Origin: Salinicola socius
GTDB taxonomy: Bacteria > Pseudomonadota > Gammaproteobacteria > Pseudomonadales > Halomonadaceae
NCBI RefSeq assembly: GCF_001937195.1
Contig: NZ_MSDO01000020.1
Span: 62,001 to 126,000, forward strand
Direction of reading: 5' to 3'
Length of the DNA: 64,000 bases
This document shows positions 8,692-17,886 of the stretch, one piece after another. The position numbers and the translations under genes are program-made. Positions within the stretch are counted from its first letter, which is position 1; every line of letters starts with the position of its first letter. Under the pieces are notes generated by a model. It was not told where the DNA came from. It searched no databases and worked only from the letters and a program-made list of their open reading frames with translations.

Positions 8692-8892
8692 GAAATCACG
8701 GTCATTTATCTTGCGTGGACCCGGCTTTGCGCCTGCGAACGTCATCGCTGGCGCGGCAAGCCGGGATGAAGCGCGGCAGATGTCAGGTCGCCGACCGCCC
8801 CATTCACCGTTCGCGATCGGCCGCAGCCGGAAGTCGACACACCCGGTCGATAACGGCCCACCCTATTGTGGTCCGCCCAGCCAGGCGGCGCC

Positions 8893-8901
8893 ATTTTAGC
8901 A
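8893..8901 (-). promoter_or_regulatory. possible extended -10 for hemA
   Basis: Read on the minus strand, TGCTAAAAT (TAAAAT at 8898-8893) is an extended -10 element about 200 bp before the hemA start. No good -35 is visible, as is usual for extended -10 promoters. Seen by eye only. Confidence 0.35.
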
Positions 8902-9012
8902 CAGCCAAAAGACGCTTAGCAGGCAATGAATCGCGTCGGCTGGCATGCTTGGGCGATTGACCCCCGGCGGCCAGCCGTTATGCTGGAGCCATTGATCGAT
9001 CTCGAGGACGGC

Positions 9013-10737
9013 ATGCCCAAAAGTCTGTTCTACGCCGCCAGTTGCGCGGTCCTGCTGGCTGGCTGTCAAAGCATGTCGGCCGATAGCCCATCGATGCCCG
9101 CCGATGACCCCATGACGACGGCGCCACCCATCACCCGTGGTTTCGACGCAAGCGGCCTTTCTCAGGTGATGCTATCCGAGATGGCGGGGCAGCGGGGCGA
9201 CTTTCGTCGCGCCGCCGAGGGCTATCTGGCCGCTGCCGATCGCTACCGCTCCGCCGAACTCGCCGAGCGAGCGACGCTGGCCGCGCGCTACACCGACGAC
9301 ACCGGACTGCTCTCCTCCGCGGCGGCTCGGTGGCAGCAGCTGGCCCCGCGGGACTCGGCACCGCAGAAGCTGCTCTCGGGGATCGCGGTGGACCGCGGCG
9401 ACTGGCCTGCGGCATTACGCCACAGGCTGGAGCTCGCTCGTTCGGATGAGGACGCTCAACTTCTCGAGCTCGCCGATCTGATGGTGGAAGCCCGGGCCGA
9501 CCCCGTCCCGCTGATCGCCCAGCTACGCGATTTCACGGCATCCCACCCCGATCACGCCGACGCGCAGATGGCCACCGCACGGCTCGAGGCAGCCAATGGT
9601 CAGCTGGACGACGCTCGCCAGCGCCTGGCGACCCTGACGCGGCATCATGCCGACCTGCCGGCGCTCTGGCTCACCCGCTCGCAGATCGCCCTCGAGGCCG
9701 GCGACTACGGTCAGGCGGCAGCAGCGGCGCGACGCGGGAGCGAGCTCGCGCCCGACGATAGCCGGTTCCTGCTGGCGCTGGCCCAGGCCGAGATCGCCAA
9801 TGGCGATATTGCGTCTGCCGAGCCGCGAATCGATCAACTACTGGCGCGTTACAACGATACGCCGTCGCTACGTATCGGCTTCGCTCAGCTCTATCTCGAC
9901 GCCGGCGCGCTGGAGCCCGCTCGCCGCCTGTTGCTGCCGCTGCTGGATCGCGACGACACGCCGCCGGCGACCTATCTGGTGCTGGGCAGCATCGCCGAGA
10001 CTCAGGGCGAGATCGACAACGCCCTGCTCTACTATCGCCAGGTGCCAGCCGGCCCCGGCTTTCTCGATTCCCGGGCACTGGCGACCCGTATGCTGATCGC
10101 CAGTGGTCGCGCCAGGGACGCCCAGGAATTCCTGCAGGTCGAAATTCTGCGCCACCCCGATCAGCGCACTCCCTTGACACAGATCGGCCTGCAGGCACTC
10201 GACGACGCCGGCCAGATTCCTGCGGCGGACGCCCTGCTCGCCGACGCTCTCGAACAGTCGCCGAATGACACGGACCTGCTCTATACCCGCGCCATGCGAG
10301 AGTTCGACCAAGGCAACGTCGAGACGATGATGACGCAGATGCGCGACGTGATCGCCAGAGATCCCGACAATGCCGCGGCTCTCAACGCATTGGGCTACAC
10401 CCTGGCGACGACCACCGATCACTACGATGAGGCGCTGGATCTCATCGAGCGAGCGCACGCGCTCGAGCCGCAGAGCCCGGCCATTCTCGACAGCCTGGGC
10501 TGGGTTCATTTCAAGCGCGGAGAGCCCCGGAAGGCGCTGGGTTACCTGCGCCGGGCCTATGCCGGACAGCCGGATCAGGAAGTCGCCGCGCATCTGGCCG
10601 AAGCGCTGGTCGTTCTCGACCAGGCAGCCGAAGCCAGAACGCTGGTGCAATCGGCAATCGCCACCAGCGACAACCACCCCGATATCGACGATCTGCTGAT
10701 TCGCTATCCGCAGCTTTCGCCCCAGGCAGAACCCTAG
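9013..10737 (+). CDS. tetratricopeptide-repeat outer-membrane lipoprotein
   Basis: Protein of 574 aa starting MPKSLFYAASCAVLLAGC, a lipoprotein signal peptide with lipobox LAGC (Cys18). The rest is helical TPR-type repeat (for example ALLYYRQVPAGPG, ALNALGYTLATTTDHYDEAL and ILDSLGWVHFKRGEPRKAL). The last two match the C-terminal TPRs of the PA4667-like protein that precedes lolB in pseudomonads. TPR lipoproteins of this family probably act as envelope assembly scaffolds; the substrate is unknown. The ATG at 9013 was chosen because it gives the complete signal peptide; upstream frame extensions do not. The gene is first in a plus-strand series with lolB and ispE. Confidence 0.85.
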   Translation: MPKSLFYAASCAVLLAGCQSMSADSPSMPADDPMTTAPPITRGFDASGLSQVMLSEMAGQRGDFRRAAEGYLAAADRYRSAELAERATLAARYTDDTGLLSSAAARWQQLAPRDSAPQKLLSGIAVDRGDWPAALRHRLELARSDEDAQLLELADLMVEARADPVPLIAQLRDFTASHPDHADAQMATARLEAANGQLDDARQRLATLTRHHADLPALWLTRSQIALEAGDYGQAAAAARRGSELAPDDSRFLLALAQAEIANGDIASAEPRIDQLLARYNDTPSLRIGFAQLYLDAGALEPARRLLLPLLDRDDTPPATYLVLGSIAETQGEIDNALLYYRQVPAGPGFLDSRALATRMLIASGRARDAQEFLQVEILRHPDQRTPLTQIGLQALDDAGQIPAADALLADALEQSPNDTDLLYTRAMREFDQGNVETMMTQMRDVIARDPDNAAALNALGYTLATTTDHYDEALDLIERAHALEPQSPAILDSLGWVHFKRGEPRKALGYLRRAYAGQPDQEVAAHLAEALVVLDQAAEARTLVQSAIATSDNHPDIDDLLIRYPQLSPQAEP

Positions 10738-10790
10738 CCAGATAGCCGGGCCCTAAGCTCGGCAGTCGTGCCGGAATTCAGCCGCCTGTA

Positions 10791-10807
10791 CCGGGGCAAG
10801 GCCCCGG
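10791..10807. other. GC-rich hairpin between TPR lipoprotein gene and lolB
   Basis: CCGGGGC-AAG-GCCCCGG, a 7-bp perfect stem in the 128-bp gap. It has no T-tract, so it is a possible mRNA-stability or processing structure rather than an intrinsic terminator. Confidence 0.45.
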
Positions 10808-10865
10808 GAAGCAACCCGGCGCCCGGCCTCCCACTCTACTCATTCGTACTCGACAGGAAACATCG

Positions 10866-11564
10866 ATGGCACACTCCCTCCCGGTCAGCGAACGGCGACA
10901 ACGCGCCCCAATGGCATGCAAGCAGTGGTGGCAGCCGCTAGGGGCGTTGATTCTGGTGGCCTGGCTTGCCGGTTGCGCCGGGCAGGCGCCGGCACCGGAC
11001 GTGCCGCGCCAACCCGATGACTGGCAGCGACAGCAGGATGAACTGACCGCCCTCGACACCTGGTCCTTGGCCGGCAAGGTCGGCCTGCGAACCGCGGATG
11101 ACAGCCGCAGCGCGAATCTGGACTGGTCCCAGGCGCCCAATCACTACCGCATGCTGATCAGCGGCCCGTTCGGTGCCGGTCGCAGCGTTCTCGAGGGCCG
11201 CCAAGGTGCCGTCACGCTCACCACTGGCGACGGCCGCTTCGAGGCTGCATCACCGGAAGCGTTGATGCAGCAGCAGCTGGGCTGGTCGCTGCCCATCTCC
11301 GCACTGGACTCCTGGGTTCGCGGACTTCCGGCGCCGGGCCGCGCTCATCAGCAGACCGACGACGAACTCGGCTTTCCGAAAACCCTCAGCCAGGACGGCT
11401 GGACCATCCGCTACCGGGACTGGACCTACGCCGGCTCGCTGTGGCTGCCGAGTCGCCTGATCATGACCTACGACGACATTCGCGCCACGCTGGTGGTCAA
11501 TCAATGGCAACCGGGGGTGGGCTCTGACGATGCGTCCGAGGAGACGCCGGGCGCGACGCAATGA
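10866..11564 (+). CDS. lolB: outer-membrane lipoprotein receptor LolB
   Basis: Protein of 232 aa that accepts lipoproteins from LolA and inserts them in the outer membrane. It has a long N-terminal signal region ending WLAGC (lipobox, Cys37), then the LolB beta-barrel-like fold with WSLAGKVGLR, ANLDWSQAPNHYRMLISGPFGAG and GWTIRYRDW, all recognisable LolB segments. The ATG at 10866 has AGGAAA at 10855-10860. An internal ATG at 10911 would give a shorter, more typical signal peptide but lacks an SD. Its stop overlaps the ispE start (ATGA), suggesting coupled translation. Confidence 0.92.
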   Translation: MAHSLPVSERRQRAPMACKQWWQPLGALILVAWLAGCAGQAPAPDVPRQPDDWQRQQDELTALDTWSLAGKVGLRTADDSRSANLDWSQAPNHYRMLISGPFGAGRSVLEGRQGAVTLTTGDGRFEAASPEALMQQQLGWSLPISALDSWVRGLPAPGRAHQQTDDELGFPKTLSQDGWTIRYRDWTYAGSLWLPSRLIMTYDDIRATLVVNQWQPGVGSDDASEETPGATQ

Positions 11565-12445
11565 GAGCTTTGACACTGCCCGCGCCTGCCAAATTGAATC
11601 GTCTGCTGCGGATCACCGGCCGTCGGCCGGATGGCTATCACTCGCTGCAGACGCTGTTCCAGATTCTCGATAGCGGCGACACGCTGAGATTTCTTCCACG
11701 GCTCGACAGCGACGACATCACGTTATCCCCGGCGCTGGCCAACGTTGCAGAAGCCGACAATCTCGTCGTCCGTGCCGCCCGCCTTCTCCAGCAACAGACC
11801 GGTTGTCGCCAGGGCGCAGCCATCGAGCTGGAAAAGCGCCTGCCGATGGGCGGCGGACTGGGCGGCGGCAGTTCCAACGCGGCCACTACGCTGCTGGCTC
11901 TCGACCACCTGTGGGGGCTGAATTTGGGTATCGATCGATTGGCGGCGCTGGGACTGACACTCGGCGCCGACGTCCCCGTCTTCGTGCGCGGCGATACCGC
12001 CTGGGCAGAAGGTATCGGTGAACAGCTCGTCCCGGTCGACCTGGCGCCTTGCTGGTTCGTCGTCATCCATCCCGATGTGGAAATTTCCACCGCGGCGGTT
12101 TTCGGCCACCCCGGTTTGACACGCGACAGCACGGTCATTAGTATGCGTCGCGCACTCGCCGGGGCCGCCCCCGACGCGGTGTGGCGCAACGATTGCGAGA
12201 GCATCGTGCGAGCGCTCTATCCTGAAGTCGACCGCGCGCTGAGCTGGCTTGACCAGTACGGTAACGCGACGCTGACCGGGACTGGCGCCTGCGTCTTCTG
12301 TCCGCTGGACGACGAAGCGCAAGCCGATCAGGTGCTGCGTCAGGTCCCGGACGGATGGCAAGCCTTCAAGGCCCGTGGCAGCAATCGGTCTCCGCTGCAC
12401 TTGGCCTTGGACACTGCCAAAGGTTTGGACAGGGCTCAGGGGTAA
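11561..12445 (+). CDS. ispE: 4-diphosphocytidyl-2-C-methyl-D-erythritol kinase
   Basis: GHMP kinase of 294 aa that phosphorylates CDP-ME with ATP in the MEP isoprenoid pathway. PAPAKLNRLLRITGRRPDGYH is the N-terminal substrate motif; the usual Leu/Phe after KLN is Arg here. LPMGGGLGGGSSNAA is the ATP-binding glycine loop, and TGTGACVF is the C-terminal GHMP motif. The length is normal. The start overlaps the lolB stop. The lolB-ispE-tRNA-Gln-prs order is conserved in pseudomonads and relatives. Confidence 0.95.
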   Translation: MRALTLPAPAKLNRLLRITGRRPDGYHSLQTLFQILDSGDTLRFLPRLDSDDITLSPALANVAEADNLVVRAARLLQQQTGCRQGAAIELEKRLPMGGGLGGGSSNAATTLLALDHLWGLNLGIDRLAALGLTLGADVPVFVRGDTAWAEGIGEQLVPVDLAPCWFVVIHPDVEISTAAVFGHPGLTRDSTVISMRRALAGAAPDAVWRNDCESIVRALYPEVDRALSWLDQYGNATLTGTGACVFCPLDDEAQADQVLRQVPDGWQAFKARGSNRSPLHLALDTAKGLDRAQG

Positions 12446-12567
12446 TTGCCATATCGCCGTCGCCAGAAGCCGTTTCGACTACGCGGTTTTTGTCAGACTT
12501 TTCAGACGGGTTACGGCTTTACGACTGGTTTTCCGTTCAAACCTAGCCAACGGTTTGTGCTTTTGCG

Positions 12568-12580
12568 CATAATGGGCGCG
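12568..12580 (+). promoter_or_regulatory. -10 and GC-rich discriminator for tRNA-Gln
   Basis: CATAAT (12568-12573) followed by GGGCGCG is a -10 element with the GC-rich discriminator typical of stringently controlled stable-RNA promoters, 20-25 bp before the tRNA 5' end. No convincing -35 hexamer was found. Confidence 0.5.
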
Positions 12581-12592
12581 ACCGATGATTGC

Positions 12593-12667
12593 TGGGGTAT
12601 CGCCAAGTGGTAAGGCACTGGTTTCTGGTACCAGCATTCCCAGGTTCGAATCCTGGTACCCCAGCCA
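12593..12667 (+). tRNA. glnV: tRNA-Gln (anticodon CUG)
   Basis: 75 nt including encoded CCA. The acceptor stem is TGGGGTA/TACCCCA (12593-12599 with 12657-12663) with a G discriminator. The anticodon stem is CTGGT/ACCAG with loop TTCTGGT, anticodon CTG at 12625-12627, reading CAG. The T-arm is CCAGG-TTCGAAT-CCTGG. The usual UUG isoacceptor of this locus in E. coli and Pseudomonas differs at the wobble base, so a UUG gene must lie elsewhere. Confidence 0.95.
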
Positions 12668-12930
12668 CTTCCTGACTTTCGACAAGCCTGCATACGGAAA
12701 CCGGGTCGCGATGGCCACTCAGCCCACACGATTTCCCTACCGGCGTTGCGGTTACTTTTCCTGCCGTCTCGACGCGCGACTTCGATGCCATTTTGCATCG
12801 TTGGCGGACAACCGTGGCCTCTCCGGAATTCGACGCTTCGTCTCGCACTCCCTCTGCAGTCTTGTCACCCGTCCAGAATCGAAACGAATGTCCTTTACCG
12901 ACCTTCTACAGCTCTCAAAGGTGGCCGCGC
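12668..12930. other. leader region of prs
   Basis: 263 bp between tRNA-Gln and prs without a supportable gene. No T-tract terminator follows the tRNA, so co-transcription with prs is possible. Confidence 0.4.
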
Positions 12931-13872
<942 letters not shown>

Positions 13873-13938
13873 TCGCTCTCGACACGACCGTTTCACGACG
13901 GTCCGCCGGGGACGATCGGGAACCACGCGCGGATACGT

Positions 13939-14000
13939 GGGTGACTGCCGTAAGGGCAGCCACCCTGCTGGAACGGCATCCTCTGGTCGCGGACGATGCC
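13939..14000 (+). promoter_or_regulatory. two hairpins in the rplY leader
   Basis: GGGTG-A-CTGCC (13939-13949) pairs with GGCAG-C-CACCC (13955-13965). Downstream, GGCATC (13975-13980) pairs with GATGCC (13995-14000). Neither has a T-tract. They sit just before the strong SD GAGGTGA of rplY. A role in translational control of L25 is possible but unproven. Confidence 0.4.
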
Positions 14001-14035
14001 GATTTCCATTACTTGACCATTAGAGGTGACAATCA

Positions 14036-14683
14036 ATGTCCCATTACACCCTGACCGCCAATGTTCGTAAGGAGCTGGGGAAAGGTGCGAGCCGCCGCCT
14101 GCGCCGCAAGAACGAACAGGTCGCTGCCATCATCTACGGTGGTACTGCCGAACCGCAGCCGATCACCATCGACAAGCCGGCCTTCTACAAGGCGATCGAA
14201 GACGAAGCCTTCTTCTCCTCGATCATCGACATCCAGGTCGACGGCAAGAGCGAACAGGTCGTCATCCGTGATCTTCAGCGCCATCCGTACAAGGCACTGG
14301 TCACTCACGCTGACTTCATGCGCGTCGATGCGACCCACGAACTGACCCTGAACGTCCCGCTGCACTTCTTGAACGAAGAGACGTGCAAAGGCGTCAAGGA
14401 CGAGGGTGGCGTGCTGCACGTTCTGAACAACGACGTTCAGATCAGCTGCCTGCCGTCCAAGCTGCCGGAGTACCTCGAGGTCGACGTGGCCAACCTGGCG
14501 CTCGGCGAGACCATTCACCTGTCCGACATCAAACTGCCGGAAGGCGTGACTCTGGTCGAACTGAGCCATGGTGAAGAGCACGACGCCGGTGTCGTCAGCG
14601 TCACGCACCCGACCGTCGTCAGTGACGACGAAGTCGCCGGTGAAGGCGTCGACGAAGATGGCGAACCGAAAGACGAAGCCTGA
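14036..14683 (+). CDS. rplY: 50S ribosomal protein L25 (general stress protein Ctc type)
   Basis: Protein of 215 aa, the long Ctc/TL5 form. The N-terminal 5S-rRNA-binding domain (about 1-92) has [22 protein letters not shown] and [21 protein letters not shown]-terminal beta domain follows ([35 protein letters not shown]) with an acidic tail. The SD GAGGTGA lies 6 nt before the ATG. The L25 fold binds 5S rRNA loop E in the large subunit. It lies between prs and pth as in related bacteria. Confidence 0.96.
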   Translation: MSHYTLTANVRKELGKGASRRLRRKNEQVAAIIYGGTAEPQPITIDKPAFYKAIEDEAFFSSIIDIQVDGKSEQVVIRDLQRHPYKALVTHADFMRVDATHELTLNVPLHFLNEETCKGVKDEGGVLHVLNNDVQISCLPSKLPEYLEVDVANLALGETIHLSDIKLPEGVTLVELSHGEEHDAGVVSVTHPTVVSDDEVAGEGVDEDGEPKDEA

Positions 14684-14717
14684 TCTTTCGCGACAGACCG
14701 GATAACAGGCAGTCGGC

Positions 14718-15302
14718 ATGGCAGTGAAAGCGATCATCGGTCTCGGCAACCCCGGGCCGGAATACGAAAACACCCGTCACAATGCCGGCGCCTGGCTGGT
14801 CGAGCAACTTGCGAGGGGCGCAGCGGAAACGCTGCGCTCCGAGCGCAAGTTTCTGGGTCTGTACACCAGGATCCGACTGGGCGAGCATGATCTGCATCTG
14901 CTCAACCCCACTACCTTCATGAATCGCAGTGGCGCCTCGGTAGCGGCATTGTGTCAGTTCTTCAAGATCATGCCGGACGAACTTCTCGTCGCCCACGACG
15001 AACTCGATATCGATCCGGGCTATGCCCGTTACAAGACCGGCGGCGGCCACGGCGGCCACAATGGCCTTCGCGATATCGTCAGCGCGCTGGGTAACAATAA
15101 CGGCTTCCATCGCTTGCGTATCGGCATTGGCCACCCTGGCAGTGCCAAACAGGTAACGCACTACGTTCTCGGTTCTCCCGCCAAAACGGAGCGCCACGCC
15201 ATCGATGATGCCATCGATGAGATCCAGGTCACGCTGCCCGACGCCCTCGCCGGCAACTGGGCCAAAGCGATGAACCGCCTGCACAGTTTCAAGCCTGACT
15301 GA
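14718..15302 (+). CDS. pth: peptidyl-tRNA hydrolase
   Basis: Protein of 194 aa that releases tRNA from prematurely dissociated peptidyl-tRNA. IIGLGNPGPEYENTRHNAGAW contains the catalytic His (about residue 22). NPTTFMNRSG is the substrate Asn loop, and HDELDIDPG and GGGHGGHNGLRDI carry the conserved Asp and His/Asn. Length is normal. The stop is followed within 2 bp by a 7-bp tandem repeat array. rplY-pth-ychF is a conserved order. Confidence 0.96.
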   Translation: MAVKAIIGLGNPGPEYENTRHNAGAWLVEQLARGAAETLRSERKFLGLYTRIRLGEHDLHLLNPTTFMNRSGASVAALCQFFKIMPDELLVAHDELDIDPGYARYKTGGGHGGHNGLRDIVSALGNNNGFHRLRIGIGHPGSAKQVTHYVLGSPAKTERHAIDDAIDEIQVTLPDALAGNWAKAMNRLHSFKPD

Positions 15303-15303
15303 C

Positions 15304-15331
15304 TCGTTCGTCGTTCGTCGTTCGTCGTTCG
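15304..15331 (+). repeat. four perfect 7-bp tandem repeats after pth
   Basis: Four uninterrupted copies of TCGTTCG starting one base after the pth stop codon. Such perfect short arrays can change length by slippage; here it lies in the pth-ychF gap outside any reading frame. Confidence 0.9.
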
Positions 15332-15476
15332 TGACGGACAGCTCGTGCGTCGCCATTCAAGAGTCTGGCCCCCACCCCTCGTGTCCCGTAGAATGCCCGC
15401 CATTCACTTTCATGCCTTGCGTTCGTTTCTCGGAATCGAACCGTACCCGGAATCATACTGTTCTCAGGATCTCACT

Positions 15477-16568
15477 ATGGGCTTCAATTGCGGCATCGTC
15501 GGCCTGCCCAACGTTGGCAAGTCGACTCTCTTCAATGCGTTGACGCGATCGGGCATCGACGCCGAGAACTTCCCGTTCTGCACCATCGAGCCCAACACCG
15601 GTATCGTGCCGATGCCCGACCCGCGTCTCGACCGGCTCGCCGAAATCGTCAAGCCGGAAAAAGTGGTGCCGACCACGATGGAATTCGTCGATATTGCCGG
15701 CTTGGTCGAGGGTGCTTCCAAGGGTGAGGGGTTAGGCAACCAGTTTCTCGCCAATATCCGGGAAACCGATGCCATCGCCCATGTGGTGCGCTGCTTCGAC
15801 GACGACAACGTCATCCATGTCGCCAACCAGGTCGACCCGACCGCCGATATCGAAACCATCAACCTCGAGCTGGCACTGGCCGATCTCGATGCCGTCGAGC
15901 GCTCCATCCAGCGCCTGACCCGTGTGGTCAAGGGCGGCGACAAGGAAGCGATCGCCACCAAGGCGATCCTCGACCGGATCCAGCCGCATCTGGCCGAGGG
16001 CCAGCCGCTGCGCAGTTTCGGTCTCGACGCCGACGAACAGTATCAGTTGCGCAGCTTCGGCTTCCTGACACTCAAGCCGACCATGTATATCGCCAACGTC
16101 AACGAGGACGGATTCGAGAACAACCCTCACCTGGATATCGTGCGCGAGATTGCCGCCACCGAAAACGCCGTCGTGGTGCCGGTCTGCAACAAGCTGGAAG
16201 CGGAAATCGCCGAGCTCGAGGACGAGGAGCGTGCCATGTTCCTCGACGAGATGGGCATGGAAGAACCCGGGCTCGATCGCGTCATTCGCGCCGGCTACGG
16301 CCTGCTGGGATTACAGACCTATTTTACCGCTGGCGTGAAGGAAGTCCGTGCCTGGACGGTCAAGGTCGGCGCGACCGCCCCGCAAGCGGCCGGCGTGATT
16401 CACACCGACTTCGAGAAGGGCTTCATTCGCGCCGAAGTGGTCGGCTACGAGGACTTCGTGGCGCTGGGCGGCGAAAGTGGCGCCAAGGATGCCGGCAAGT
16501 GGCGTCTCGAAGGCAAGACCTACATCGTCAAGGATGGCGACGTGATGCATTTTCGTTTCAACGTCTAA
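15477..16568 (+). CDS. ychF: redox-regulated ribosome-associated ATPase YchF
   Basis: Obg-family P-loop NTPase of 363 aa, preferring ATP over GTP and linked to ribosomes and oxidative-stress control. [23 protein letters not shown] contains the Walker [21 protein letters not shown] is switch II, with a hydrophobic residue where Ras-like enzymes have Gln. NVNEDG stands in place of NKxD, the hallmark of altered nucleotide specificity. The C-terminal TGS domain is present ([28 protein letters not shown]). The ATG at 15477 has AGGAT upstream; an earlier in-frame start is not conserved. Confidence 0.96.
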   Translation: MGFNCGIVGLPNVGKSTLFNALTRSGIDAENFPFCTIEPNTGIVPMPDPRLDRLAEIVKPEKVVPTTMEFVDIAGLVEGASKGEGLGNQFLANIRETDAIAHVVRCFDDDNVIHVANQVDPTADIETINLELALADLDAVERSIQRLTRVVKGGDKEAIATKAILDRIQPHLAEGQPLRSFGLDADEQYQLRSFGFLTLKPTMYIANVNEDGFENNPHLDIVREIAATENAVVVPVCNKLEAEIAELEDEERAMFLDEMGMEEPGLDRVIRAGYGLLGLQTYFTAGVKEVRAWTVKVGATAPQAAGVIHTDFEKGFIRAEVVGYEDFVALGGESGAKDAGKWRLEGKTYIVKDGDVMHFRFNV

Positions 16569-16660
16569 TGCCTGGACCTTTCAGGCTCTGACGTCGGACG
16601 CATCGACACGCATACGGATATGACGGCAGCGACGCGAATACTCCCGGCTCCTGGAAAGCG

Positions 16661-16688
16661 TTGACGTTTCATCAGGTTATGGTAGTAT
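16661..16688 (+). promoter_or_regulatory. promoter of tRNA-Met
   Basis: TTGACG (16661-16666), 16-bp spacer, TAGTAT (16683-16688): a good sigma-70 pair about 35 bp before the tRNA 5' end. Confidence 0.65.
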
Positions 16689-16722
16689 TCGCAACCGTTG
16701 TCGATGACGATGACAGCCCCGA

Positions 16723-16799
16723 GGCTACGTAGCTCAGCTGGTTAGAGCACATCACTCATAATGATGGGGTCCCCTGTTCGAATCAGGGCGTAGCCACCA
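16723..16799 (+). tRNA. metT: tRNA-Met, elongator (anticodon CAU)
   Basis: 77 nt including CCA. The acceptor stem is GGCTACG/CGTAGCC and the anticodon stem CATCA/TGATG with loop CTCATAA (CAT at 16757-16759). The sequence is almost identical to E. coli metT over the first 50 nt. The paired first base (G-C) and the absence of three G-C pairs at the anticodon stem base indicate the elongator, not the initiator. Confidence 0.96.
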
Positions 16800-16812
16800 G
16801 ATATCACGAAAG

Positions 16813-16845
16813 AGCCCGCCGTTCTCCCGATCGGCGGGCTTTTTC
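16813..16845 (+). terminator. rho-independent terminator after tRNA-Met
   Basis: AGCCCGCC (16813-16820) pairs with GGCGGGCT (16833-16840) and is followed by TTTTC; flanking GAAAG/CTTTTTC extends the stem. It lies between convergent transcripts, with the plus-strand tRNA on the left and the minus-strand aminotransferase ending at 16929, and could serve both. Confidence 0.85.
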
Positions 16846-16928
16846 GTACGAGACTGTCTTGCAGGTTTTTGGCCAGGCTTTGGTACGGGTTTGTTGCAGG
16901 GCTTTGTTGCAGGGCCTTCGACCGCGCT

Positions 16929-17792
16929 TCATATCGCGCGGCGTCGGCTCTCCTCGATATAAGCGTCGCGCAGCTGTCGGGTCACTTGACCCGGCCGACC
17001 ATCCGCGACCGCGATATCGTCGATCGCGACGACCGGCGTGACGAAAGAGGATGCCGAGGTGACGAAACACTCTCTGGCATTTTGGGCCTCCTCGACGCTG
17101 AACGCTCGCACCTCGACCCGCAGCGACAGCGCCTCGGCGAGCTCAAGGACGACGGCGCGGGTGATCCCCGGCAGGATGGCGTGGGACAGCTCTCGCGTCA
17201 CCAGCACGCCGTCCTGAGTCAATATCCAGGCGTTGTTGGAAGCCCCTTCCGTCACCACGCCGTTCTCGACCAGCCAGGCGTCGTCGGCGCCAGCCGCTTT
17301 CGCCGCCATCTTGGCCATTGCCGGATAGAGCAGCTGCACCGTCTTGATGTCTCTCCGTGCCCACCGCCAGTCGGGCTGCGTCGCGATGCGAATGCCATCG
17401 TTGCCACTCCGGCCGGCGATCAGCGCCTTGGCCTGGGTGAACAGCACCAGCGTCGGCGGCGTGTCGGCGCCGGGATAGTGAAACTCCCGATCGCCAGCGC
17501 TGCCCCGCGTCAGCTGCAGGTAGACCATTCCCTCCTCCAGCGCGTTGCGACGTATCAACTCGCGGTGGATCGTCAGCAGCGCCTCGTCGTCCCACGGCAA
17601 TGCCAACTCGAGCGCCCCGGCCGAGCGCTTCAGACGCTGCATATGCCCCGAAAAATCGATCAGTTTGCCATCCAGGACCGAAGAAACCTCGTAGACCCCA
17701 TCGGCGAGCAGAAACCCGCGATCGAAGACCGACACCTTGGCGTCCTGTTCGGCGACATAGTCGCCATTCACGTAGACCGTGCGCTGTGTCAT
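16929..17792 (-). CDS. dat: D-amino-acid aminotransferase (class IV, PLP)
   Basis: Fold-type IV PLP aminotransferase of 287 aa, most like D-alanine transaminase, exchanging amino groups between D-amino acids and 2-oxo acids. DRGFLLADGVYEV, VYLQLTRGSAGDREFHYPG and RRDIKTVQLL (PLP Lys, about residue 150) match Bacillus D-amino-acid transaminase segments. VTEGASNN carries the conserved Glu that contacts the cofactor ring, and FVTSASSFVTPV is the PLP-phosphate loop. A branched-chain or aminodeoxychorismate role is less likely given these motifs and its place at the downstream end of the D-amino-acid cluster. The SD is weak; the gap to dgcA is 94 bp. Confidence 0.85.
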   Translation of the reverse strand: MTQRTVYVNGDYVAEQDAKVSVFDRGFLLADGVYEVSSVLDGKLIDFSGHMQRLKRSAGALELALPWDDEALLTIHRELIRRNALEEGMVYLQLTRGSAGDREFHYPGADTPPTLVLFTQAKALIAGRSGNDGIRIATQPDWRWARRDIKTVQLLYPAMAKMAAKAAGADDAWLVENGVVTEGASNNAWILTQDGVLVTRELSHAILPGITRAVVLELAEALSLRVEVRAFSVEEAQNARECFVTSASSFVTPVVAIDDIAVADGRPGQVTRQLRDAYIEESRRRAI

Positions 17793-17886
17793 CTCATGCT
17801 GTCTCTAATATCAGCGTTCATGTTCATGTCGATCGTCACTGAACCTCGCGACGGAGTAGAGCGTTCAGCCCTGCCTTGACGACAGC

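Noticed and set aside
16929-17792. Branched-chain aminotransferase IlvE
   Set aside because: Motifs around the PLP Lys and VTRGSAGDREF fit D-amino-acid transaminase better, and the context is D-amino-acid metabolism.
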